A stretch of DNA of 41,007 nt, taken from assembly GCA_001839685.1 (NCBI GenBank), contig MLAK01000980.1:1-41007 (forward strand), read 5' to 3'. Position 1 is the stretch's first letter, and each line of letters starts with the position of its first letter. Positions 1-10,400 of the stretch are shown in pieces. Both the position numbers and the translations under genes were made by a program. Below the pieces are notes generated by a model, which worked only from the letters and a program-made list of their open reading frames with translations, searched no databases and had not been told where the DNA came from. Source of the stretch: Tritrichomonas foetus. Lineage: Eukaryota > Parabasalia > Tritrichomonadida > Tritrichomonadidae.

Positions 1-50
1 GCCAAAAGTGAGGCTCTATAATACGACATATATCTCTCTAATGTTATTCT

Positions 51-278
51 ATGAATTATAAATTTTTCGAAAAAGCTGACATCGATTATAGTCAGATTTA
101 CCATACCATGGTGAATAGCATGGGTTTCACTGAATCTTATCATTTCTTTTTCAAAGCGCGATATCAAGCTCGTCAATTTTTTTCACCCTATTCAATCCTT
201 GATTTTTCATTATTCAATTTTCGATTTTTGAATGACCTCATTGAATTACTGTTCTCAATAGGTGCTATTCAACCTTAA
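51..278 (+). CDS. Small hypothetical ORF, doubtful
   Basis: A 75-codon ATG-to-stop frame, rich in Phe, Tyr and Leu, with no recognisable domain. An in-frame TAA lies just upstream (39-41), so it does not continue off the left edge. In another frame, positions 2-61 read open to a TAA and could be the last codons of a gene lying mostly outside the window. I see no membrane helix, signal peptide or motif. It may be a chance ORF or a remnant. Confidence 0.2.
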   Translation: MNYKFFEKADIDYSQIYHTMVNSMGFTESYHFFFKARYQARQFFSPYSILDFSLFNFRFLNDLIELLFSIGAIQP

Positions 279-458
279 ATTAACAATGGAAAAGATGTAA
301 ACTAATCAATTAATGCATATTAAAGTATGAACAAGAAAGATTAAATGGACCGATTGTATGTAAAAATAAATAAATAAACAAAATAATTATTTTGCATAAA
401 TTAATGAACAAAAAAGGAAAAAAGTTAGTTAGTTAATAAATTTTTACACACAAATAAA

Positions 459-1223
459 TCACGCCTGATTCACTTTTTTTTGTTGCTGTTTCCCGCTTTG
501 TGGTTTTTTGTTATTCGGGATCAGAGTGTTGATGACGTAGTTCAGATCGTAAAAGATCCTCCACATTCGTTTGTCTGCTTTATCAAATGGCGCTGGGTCA
601 TTTAAGTCAAAAACAGTCGACAAGTAAAGGGATAAGAATTGTGATATGAAGATCATTTTTTTCTGAGCTAAATTGTCGAGATTTTCAATGTAAGAATCAA
701 TCATAGAAATCTCTTTTTTATTTTTGATTAATTCTTGAAGTTGATCACCATGAATAATATCAAAAAATCCTCTTAGCAACTTTTTCAAAGGAAATGTAAA
801 ATCATCATCATTTAAATTCTTTGATGAATGTATTTCGAAAATAGAAGGAGCATTGGAATCGTTTATTGAGGCAGTCTTAGCATCACCCTTCATATTTATT
901 TCAAAAATATTTCTTATTGGAAGTTTTTGAATATCATCATTTTCTTTCTTTATTTGGTCGATGAAACTTTTGACTGAGTGAATCATATTTTGGGCTTTTG
1001 GTGACTTTGGAGTAAGTTTTACGACTTTGTCGAAAAATTTTTCGATACTAATGATTAAAAATATATCATTCGTACAATTTCCTGACTGATATTCAAAAAC
1101 TTGATTTATTGATTCTTCAAGTTTGTGCGATTTGCGTAATCTGAGGGGAATACATTCTATTACCTTTCTTATCCTCGCTTTAAGTTCGTGAATGACATGA
1201 ATGGGGATTAAATTTTGGCTCAT
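459..1223 (-). CDS. Hypothetical protein, 254 aa
   Basis: An intact frame of 254 codons starting at an ATG whose upstream sequence contains ACATTCGTC, which loosely resembles a trichomonad initiator. The protein is mostly predicted helical, lysine- and isoleucine-rich, and ends in a basic Gln/Lys-rich tail (GKQQQKKVNQA). The middle (about residues 95-130) is Asn/Asp/Ser-rich and probably a linker between two helical parts. I recognise no family, signal peptide or membrane segment. Length and codon use are like the neighbouring real genes, so I take it as expressed, with unknown function. It is divergently oriented to the PP1-like gene, about 1.5 kb away. Confidence 0.65.
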   Translation of the reverse strand: MSQNLIPIHVIHELKARIRKVIECIPLRLRKSHKLEESINQVFEYQSGNCTNDIFLIISIEKFFDKVVKLTPKSPKAQNMIHSVKSFIDQIKKENDDIQKLPIRNIFEINMKGDAKTASINDSNAPSIFEIHSSKNLNDDDFTFPLKKLLRGFFDIIHGDQLQELIKNKKEISMIDSYIENLDNLAQKKMIFISQFLSLYLSTVFDLNDPAPFDKADKRMWRIFYDLNYVINTLIPNNKKPQSGKQQQKKVNQA

Positions 1224-2086
1224 TCGAAGACGAATGTAATAAGGTATAATATTTCACCTTAAACCTAACAAGTAATCTCAAAATGACATTTGATATGAAA
1301 ATGCGGGAATCGTTTGATTTTGGAGAAAACTGTTGGGCTTATCATCTCATGATAATCTGTTTAAATTTTTGATTTATGTATAAATTTTACGTCCGATCTG
1401 TGTTGGATTCACAACTAATAACTTCAATCAGATTTGCATCTCAATTTTATATTTGAAATATTTCTATTGAAAAAATGAAATTCATAAGCAGGATTTCTAT
1501 ACAAGCAATTTTTCATTAATACTCAAAGAAAAATCAAATATCGATTGCATTTCAATAGATGTATACAAACCAAATAGTCTTAACGTACGAAATCACTAAA
1601 ATGATCCTTATCATCAGTATTACTTAATACCATCAGTCAAAAATCAAAACCCAAATANCTAAAAGAATGACGAAAATTTCCCTTATCGCAAACTTCGCAA
1701 ATGGCCGAATTCAAAAATATTTCGAAAATGATTCTGAAGAAGCTATTGTTTCAGTTTTCGGGTGAACAGCTTTCAGTCAATTGTTAAATCTATTTTTTAT
1801 AGTTATGAGCCATATTTATTCATAGTTTTGAAATTTTGCAACAATTAAACCGAAAAAAGAGCGATTTTGGAGGAAGCTTAAAAAAAAATTGTGAGAAGCT
1901 TTTTTTCCAAGAATCACAAAGATTATAATACTGCTTCCCATAATTCTATTTACACTTCTTCTATCGATTTTTAATTAAAAATCGCGAAAATTTTGATAGT
2001 TTTAACTCAGTGATGTTGAATTAATTCAATTTCCATTTGACAAATATGAATGTATTGAAATCTTTTCTGTCATAAAATTTTAGTAT
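1224..2086. other. Intergenic, no gene seen
   Basis: AT-rich DNA upstream of the hypothetical gene, with one ambiguous base at 1658. A short open stretch starts at an ATG near 1669 (about 33 codons) and has no recognisable content. It could belong to the same decayed element as the fragment that follows at 2087, but nothing shows this. Confidence 0.5.
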
Positions 2087-2274
2087 ATGAAGAAAATAGA
2101 CTGGCAGTCCTCAACAGCACATTCTCAAGCAGGGATACAGATACAACGATTGAAAGACCAAATCAAGAAAAATGGAATCCAATATGTTTTTTTCCAGACT
2201 CGATGCCAAGTGAATTTTCTGATGACTCGCCAATTAGATGGCAAAACATTCGTAATCTTCTCATTGATGCCTAA
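2087..2274 (+). pseudogene. Possible relic of a DDE transposase C-terminus
   Basis: The frame at 2087 reads DWQSSTAHSQ, about 17 more residues, then NGIQYVFF, and then turns into an implausible hydrophobic tail. If the seven-T run at 2187-2193 had one more T, the reading would continue as FPDSMPSEFSDDSPIRW to a TAA at 2272-2274. The order (D-x-S-T-A-H-S, a helix, I-x-Y-V-F-F-P, D-S-P-I) resembles the last catalytic region of DDE transposases of the Tc1/mariner or IS630 kind. The resemblance is by eye and weak. The frameshift may be decay or a homopolymer sequencing error. No terminal inverted repeats were found around it. Confidence 0.3.
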
Positions 2275-2739
2275 ATTTTTTTTATTTATATCAAAATTAT
2301 TAATATTTTTTTTATACTTCATTTTTGTATTTTGGAAAACATTATAATTTTCGATGGAGGGTCATATGATAATAAAAAGCACGATTTATGATAAGAAATA
2401 ATCAAGATATTAATGCTATAAAATCACTTTTTATCTCAATAATTCTCAGAAATTTCTGTGGGGTTTATTTTTTTCTCACAATTTTTTTTTGGATTTGGTT
2501 TTCTCTGTATCTTGATTTTTAAATTATAATATTTATATATTATTAATAGGATTACAATTAAATAATATTTAGATGACAATAATATCAACAATTATTCATT
2601 TAGATCTCTCAATAGTCTTCTACATCTAGATCTAGTTAGTTTGTATACATCTATTTCAATTCTCTTTGATACATAGAATTTTTTGAATGGTCAAGAAAGG
2701 TACCTCGGAAAATAAGTTTACACAAATTTTTCTTATAAA
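2275..2739. other. Intergenic upstream of the PP1-like gene
   Basis: AT-rich DNA with no gene. At 2679-2693 it holds a close variant (TTTTTTGAATGGTCA) of the 16-base word shared by two other 5' flanks at 19574 and 24886. It lies about 50 bases upstream of the phosphatase start codon. Confidence 0.4.
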
Positions 2740-3846
2740 ATGAATTCTGTTGACTTCGATATTATCTCCCACTACCAAACCATTCTCGAAAACCCCAAAT
2801 TCAATTTAGACAACCTTGGAATTGACATTCCGATTCCACTCGTTTCGCTAAATGTCCTTCGCCGCTTATGTGACAATGCAATTCGAATTCTCGAATGTGA
2901 ACCAAGCCTGATGCGCTTGAAAGGCCCCATATTTATTGTTGGTGACCTTCACGGATCGCTTCACGACTTACTACAGATTTTGCACACCTGCGGTCTTCCT
3001 CCACAAACGTCATATTTATTTCTTGGCGATTACGTCGATCGAGGTGATTTCAGTACGGAAACAATAACATTACTACTTGCGATGCTTGTTGCCTTCCCAG
3101 AAAATGTTTTTCTCCTGAGAGGAAATCATGAATTTGCAGATGTTTGTTATTCATATGGATTCAAAGAAGAACTCGACAAAACGTATAAAGACAAATTTAT
3201 CTTTGACATTTTCTGTAACGTTTTTGCATATCTTCCCCTCGGCGCAATAATAAATGATAAGTATTTTTGTGTTCATGGTGGAATTTCACCACACCTGCAT
3301 AATGTTGAACAATTGAATGAAATCCAACGACCAATTAGGGTCATTGAATCTCATCAAATTGTTGAAGACATTCTCTGGAGTGATCCTGCACTTGATTCAA
3401 CTTCAACTTTCACTCCATCAACAAGAGGAAGGGGTTTTGATTATGGTTTGGTGCCACTCGCTGTCTTCCTGAAGAGTAATCACTTGTTGAAAATGATAAG
3501 GGGACACCAATGTGTGGCTAAAGGTATTCAACTTGGTTTCCAAGGATTGCTAATGACTGTATTTTCAGCAAGTTCATACGAGAGTGTCGGCTCAAACAGA
3601 TGTGGCGTTTTATCAATCGCAAACGATGATCTGAAGCCGATTCTTTTCTCACCATCTCCAAAACTTGCTCGGAATGAAGCGAAATTCTACCTGGTGCAAG
3701 TAAAAGAGACTCAACAGATGGAAGTACCAAAATTGAAGTTAAGCCAATGCAGCTGCATCCGCTCTCTTGGACCATCTCAGTCCCAGCTTAGCCTGGTATC
3801 TTTTCGGGGCATGGTGATTGCCAAACAAAGACGTCACAATAAGTGA
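2740..3846 (+). CDS. PP1-like serine/threonine protein phosphatase
   Basis: A 368-residue PPP-family metallophosphatase that removes phosphate from Ser/Thr with a two-metal site. The family motifs occur in order: GDLHGS (68-73, usually GDIHGQ), GDYVDRG (96-102), LLRGNHE (125-131, with the catalytic His), CVHGG (177-181) and IRGHQ (253-257). The C-terminal SAPNYC motif, which forms the toxin- and inhibitor-binding loop in PP1/PP2A, is replaced by SASSYE (276-281). The segment after about residue 300 is family-unlike and basic (RHNK at the end). The start is the only ATG before the core that leaves a normal 60-residue N-terminus. Metal ligands look complete, so it should be active, but substrate and regulator binding probably differ from canonical PP1. 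Trichomonads carry many such divergent PP1 paralogues. Confidence 0.92.
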   Translation: MNSVDFDIISHYQTILENPKFNLDNLGIDIPIPLVSLNVLRRLCDNAIRILECEPSLMRLKGPIFIVGDLHGSLHDLLQILHTCGLPPQTSYLFLGDYVDRGDFSTETITLLLAMLVAFPENVFLLRGNHEFADVCYSYGFKEELDKTYKDKFIFDIFCNVFAYLPLGAIINDKYFCVHGGISPHLHNVEQLNEIQRPIRVIESHQIVEDILWSDPALDSTSTFTPSTRGRGFDYGLVPLAVFLKSNHLLKMIRGHQCVAKGIQLGFQGLLMTVFSASSYESVGSNRCGVLSIANDDLKPILFSPSPKLARNEAKFYLVQVKETQQMEVPKLKLSQCSCIRSLGPSQSQLSLVSFRGMVIAKQRRHNK

Positions 3847-4406
3847 TTATATATATATTATCTATTCATTGTTTTTCTGATGTGAATCATGGAAATAATT
3901 TGGAAATTGGAACATGAAATATTTTTTATACTTTAGATTTATTTTTGATTTGCATCTAAAATAAATTCCTGTCCTATTCAGAATTGATCAAAAATAATAA
4001 GATAAATCAATCATATGAAAAATCAACAATGTGATAAATCAATCATATGGAAAATCATTTCGTATATCATTCTACTATTGAAAAGTAAAAGATACCATTT
4101 CCAAAAATAAGATGGAAAAAGTACAATATGTTTGTCGGTCCTCAAAGTTATAAATAAAAGTGTATGTTATTTCACACTGATTTTATTTTTGATTATTATT
4201 TAAAGGATCATATCGCTTCTTCCTAGTCGATTGACATCTTAACCAATAGCTTAGTGAAGATGAAATGCACTTCGCATGTTTTCAATAAAAAAAATTTGAT
4301 GTCATTAATGATAAAACCATTCAATTTTGTGTGTCAGTAAAAATATGATAACTTTTTCAAAAGGCTCACACATAATTTTCAAAAACCCAAAATTTACGTT
4401 TCTCGA
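3847..4406. other. Intergenic between phosphatase and USP gene
   Basis: No gene seen in these 560 AT-rich bases. They contain the 3' end of the phosphatase transcript, a short direct repeat at 4001-4057 and the promoter side of the USP gene, including ATAACTTTTTC near 4347. Confidence 0.5.
4001..4057. repeat. Short direct repeat, 25 bp x 2
   Basis: Two copies of a 25-base unit beginning gataaatcaatcatatg lie at 4001-4025 and 4033-4057 with one mismatch and seven bases between them. It is probably a local slippage or duplication product in non-coding DNA. Confidence 0.8.
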
Positions 4407-7400
4407 ATGCAATCGAACCTTTCACACAAGGATTATCACCAACTTGAAACAGAAGTGAATCTTATAATTGCAAATAGAGACTATGGCAATATATTGAGTC
4501 ATATTTGTCAACTACTTGATGATTTCATAAAAGTTGGAAGTCATCAAGTTCCTTATCAAAAAATAACACCTGATTTCATTGTTAAAATATTGAATAATTC
4601 ATTAAAAAAGATACTTTTTTTTGAAAGAATTTCACAGAATGAAATTGATCAAAATATCAATTTTTTAAAAAAAGTTACAAAATCGTGTTTTACAATACTT
4701 GCAAACGAAAGGATGGAATTTATTCCGATTTTAGAAAAAATATTAAATATTAATTCACCATTTTACACGATTTATGGCGAAAATGATAAAACTGCTTCAA
4801 ATTACTCTCCTATTGCACAATATATTGTTACTCAGTGTCTTGAAAATTTTATGAATGAAATTACTAATATCGGAATAATTCACCAGCCAGAATTATTTAT
4901 TTTTGTTTTTAAGTTAATTTCCAATCAATGCGACTTTTGGACGAGTTGCTGTGATGATTTTCATAGTTTTTATATGGGACTTGATCCTTTTCTTATTACA
5001 TTAATGGATATTATTCATACTCAAGATTTCTTCAAAATCAAGAAAGAATTTCTTTATCTAGTTCTTGAAGCAAGTTTAAAAATTTCAGGATTGACAAATT
5101 CACAAGATACTATTTTACTTATTCTTGATTGCGCTTATTTATTACTAAAAACTAAAAACGCTGATCATCAAATGATTAGTGCAAAAATTCTTTGTCATAA
5201 TATAATGATTACGAGATTTCAAACTATTTTATTACATTGGGCCAAAGATAAAGAAGATATTTTTGATTTCATTTTTTTAAATAATATGAATATTTCCATC
5301 ATTCTTCAAATGAATAGTTTTATAATATTATTTAGTAAAAATTATGGATTTGGGGTACAATTAATTAAAATATTGTTTAATTTAATGAAAAATAACCCTA
5401 AATTACAGACAACATTGAGTAATATCATAAAATTATCATTTAAGAAAATTCTGGGAAATGATATTGATGTTTTAATAAATTATTTTTCCAATTCTATGTC
5501 CTTTGAAGTTGTTCCTTTGATTTGTGATCTTATAAAAGATTTATGTGATCCATTTAGAGAGAAGTTGCTTTTAAATTTAATTAAGTGGCAAAGAAATGAT
5601 TATGAAATAAATCATAACCCAACTTCACTTGAATATCTATTTAAGCTGTCTGAGGATATTTTAAAAAAACCAAGTAAAATTTTGCTTGACAAATTTTTTC
5701 TTAATAATGCGGATGAATATGATTTATTATTTCTTTCTTTGGCTAATAAAGAACTATGCTGTTTTACAGATGAACTCCATGAATTCTTTGTCTCTATATC
5801 TAAACAATATATTGACAAAGTTAATAATAAGAATATGAAAAGTAATATTTATGATTTGATATTAAGTGTTCTACACAATTATTTCACTTATAGTGTTCAA
5901 AATATTCGAATTTTAGATTTGTTTTCTTTATCTATAGAAAATGATCAAGGATGGGCTATGCTATCTCGTTTAGTGAAGGAAAATAAAAATATTACATATA
6001 TTTTATGGGATTTTATTACGAAACTGCCAAAGGAAAAATTCACTAAATCTGGTGTATTATTTTTGGATGAATTAATATTCATGACGGCTAAAAAAGAAAA
6101 TCATGTAGATAATGATTATTTTGATGATTATGATTTAAATGGAATTGATTTTTTGCTTGATGTTTTAAACTATCAAAAGACTACAAATGAAGTGATCAAA
6201 CAAATTCAAAATTCTTTTATTAAAATTATTCAAAAGCAAAGTATTGTGCGAGCAACTGACACTGCAAAATTTTTCAATTATATATTCTGTCATATTCATA
6301 ATAAAAAAATATCAATTCGAATAATATTGAATAACTTAATATCTATAGGTGAAAATATTATTGATACAGTTCAATTGGGTTTCAACAGGCACATCAATCA
6401 AATCGATAGACCAAATGAAATAATTCCTGTGAAGTTAATTCATTCTAAGTTGCCAAAAGTGAATTATCTACTTTATATCAAACCTGGTACCCTAGGACAT
6501 TATATTATGAGAGCAGCATCTTCTATTTTCAATGTTCCGATTTATCTTGTTACTATTAAACATGAAAACAGGGTAGTTGGGCCAGACGAAAATTTATTTG
6601 AATATCTCAAAAACGAGAAAGATCGTCAGTTATTTGCATTAACAAAAACTAAAATAGCTACCCAATATTTTCCTGTAGAATTAATTTCTTTTCATTTATC
6701 AATGCTAAAAAATGACATAATTGAAATTTTAAAATCAGAAGGAAAAAATAAACATGCTTATGAATTGCTAAGCTTTTTAGAAACAGATGATGAAATAGAA
6801 AAACTATCTGAAGAAAGTATAATTGAGCAAATAAAAACATCACCCAATCATTATTATTCTTGCTATTTAATTGGATTCTTAATTCATAAATATGAAGCAT
6901 TTTATTCCAATATACAAAATATTTCAACAGGAGAAGAAAAATGCGACGAAAAACGAACCTTTCAAACATCATTTTATGAGTTCATTATTGATTATTTTAC
7001 AGCCAAAAAATTAATACCTGAAGAAATAAGCTTATTAATAAAACTTTTATCTATGGTTACTTTGAACTCATACAAACTTGAGGAACTTATTTTACGAATC
7101 CTTGGATTTATGACGAACCCAAATCTGATTTCAATACCAGTATTAAAAAAGGAAATACCACTTATTTTTAAAAAATTAGGAGTTATTAATCCATACCAAT
7201 TTTTTTCAATCTTATATATTCAGAAGGAACTTTTCTTAGCTGTATTCAATCTCTTTCCGTTAGCTTTCATTCATGTCTTTGAAATTATTGATCATAAATT
7301 TAAACTTTATGCTATTATTTCAGAATGGATAAAAAATAATAATGTGGAAATTACTTTGGAAATTCTGCTTGCTTTAGAAAAGCTCGAAAATGATCAATGC

Positions 7401-10400
7401 GATTCATCATTTATCATTCAAAAGTGTTTATCTGATTTAAAGTGGTATATGACTCATTTTATTTTGAAAAGCTTTATCGTTCATTCACAATTTTGCAATC
7501 AAAAAATAGCAAAAACTCTTTTTGAAAGTGCATTTAGTCAAAAGGATGAACAAAAATTCGAAATAATATTCCAAAACCTCAGAAAAGCTGAAAATGAAAA
7601 CATTATAGATATCGAGAATATTGAAAATAATCTACTAGAAATAATCTCTATCTTGAATGAAAATTCAAACGATGATTCATCAAACGAGAATGTAAAAAAT
7701 ATGAAATATTCCAAAACACTAAACTGGAACATTGACCCAGATATTTTTGTTTTAGACTATAATTATCGAGTTTTAGGTTTGAAAAATTTAGGATCAACAT
7801 GCTATATGAATTCTATTATTCAGCAATTGTTAAATCTCCCTGATTTTTTAGAGGCTTTATTCACGTATCAAATATCATCTGAGAATGAAAAATGGATCGA
7901 AGATCTACAATATGTTCTTTCAGCTTTGTTAATCTATAGTGGCGATTATGTTGATCCAAGTGACCTTTTTTCTTCACTCAAATTTTCGAATCAACGAACA
8001 GATCAATGCGATGCGACTGAATTTTTTCAATTCCTAATTGATAAATTGCCAGATACGATACAGAAAACTATATGCGGTGAAATGATTAATAAAATTATTG
8101 GAACATCTGAAGAATATCATTCACAAAAAATCGAGAAATTCTCTACGTTAACACTACCTATCGTAGAAGATAATAATGATATTGATTTCGATCAATCACT
8201 TCATATTTCGTTTAATGAAGAATATGTTTCAGATTATAACTCTGAAGAAACTAATCTACCAATGTCAGTTATAAAAGTTGACAGAATTTTCAAAATAGGA
8301 TTATATTTAGTTTTCCAATTAAAAAGATTTGAATTTAATAATGTGAATGGAACAAAATCAAAATTACAAAATTATTTTGAGTTTCCTGAAGAAGTCGATA
8401 TGAATGATTATATATTTAAAACGGAAGACACTAAATTTCAGGTATTTGATGTTGAAGGTGATGATAACACTTATGATCTATGTGGTATAGTCAAACATTC
8501 AGGCTCTGTTGATTCTGGCCATTATATTTCGTATGTAAAATATTCTAATCTGAATTATTGGAATGTGTTAAATGACCAACAAGTAGATTTTCAACAAAAT
8601 GATAATATTTTTGATGAACTCTTTAATTCAGCCTATATGTTATTTTATAAAAGGAAGAAAAAAGGTCAAGAAGATTATGAAAAAATTATCCAAATGATTC
8701 CGGACGAAATTAGAAATATAATCAATGAAGAAAATAGGAAAGTGAAATATACTAAATATCTCATGAGCCCAACTATTCAACAGTATATAGCAGAAAGTAA
8801 TAATATTTATCTTCAGCTGAGTTATTATTTTATCATATTTTCTCATATTATCAATCACAAACAAATTATCAAGCCGAATGAATTTCTGAGTTTAATTGAG
8901 GGTAATATAACAAATACTAATCAAACAGTGGATGACGAAATTGGAAATGATGATGATTTAGCCCAGGAATTCATTGGTATAAATGAAACAATTGTCATTG
9001 ATTTTTTTTTACATTGTCCTCATGATGATATGGTACTCATCACATTGAATTATGTAGTTAAGCACTTATCATTCATTTTTGTTGATAAAATTATTCAATC
9101 ATTGAAGCAATTAATTACTCATTCAAGGTTTAGGCATTTGAATACATTTTCAAGAATTATTTTCTCTTATATTGAAAAGAATTATCAAGCTGAAATTGAT
9201 TCTAAATGGATTAATAACATTGTAGAATTTATAAAAAATTTTTATGATTTTCCTAGTATTTCCCAATATACTCTAACAAATGTAAATATGTCCTATTTAT
9301 TCAATTCATTAGAGTATTTTGAAAAAGAAGAGTTAAATGATTCTTTATTAGAATTAATTCAATTGGCTCCTCGAATAATACAATCAACTTCACAATCAAA
9401 TTATTATTTCAAATTACTCATGAAATACTTTCCACCTGCAGAAATGATACAAATTGTATCAAAAAATAATGTAATTAAACTAATTGACGCATCTATAAAT
9501 GAAAAGCATTTATATTACTATATTGAATCTGCATTAATTGATAATATTATCGATGAAAACAGCTTGGTTGAAATAATTCATGAAAAAGTTCAAAATAATG
9601 ATCAACCAATGAGAGAAATGTTGATTTGCAATATTGGAAATATGTTTTTCGAATTAATTACATCCAAAAATACAATCATCAAGTCTAAAATGGAAGAGAT
9701 TTCACAACTATTATTTCCTAATATATATGGATTTGAATATTATACAACACTAGAACATATTCAAAACTCAAAAAAGATAGATATTCATATTCACCGCGAA
9801 TTTGAAAGATCTAAAACTACAGATGAAGAATTAAAAGAGTTTGCCAGATTTTTTGATACTATAATGAATTCTATCCAACAATTGTGTGAAATAGACCAAA
9901 CATCTAGCTTGAATCCTAATGATACAGACAATATGAATGAAAATGAACGATATACTTCGTTATTTAGAGTAATTCAATGGACAATTTGGTATCTTGGAAT
10001 CACTGATGACAATCTTGATATCCTTTTGCAATTCGCACTTAAAATAAGAAAGGATTATGAAGTTGATTGCAATTCATATGAATTTCTAAGACTAATTGAA
10101 GCAGTTCCAAATAGAAAACCTTATCTTCGAAAAAATTTCAATAAATTTATTGAGCTCATATTTCCATTAGATAATTCTAGGCAGCAATTTTATATTGAAT
10201 TTATGCTTATTATCTTTCTTTCTATCTTTCAAGGTGCAATACCATCAGATTTTTTCACCAATAAAATATTTTTTGATTGTTTTCTACTTTTCTGCTCAAG
10301 TGCCCAAAAATATCATTTCAATTTTCTTTTAAGTGTTCTTCAAATTGACACTTTGCATTCTATTCTTGTCAATTTATTGAAAACATTTAACTTAAAATCA

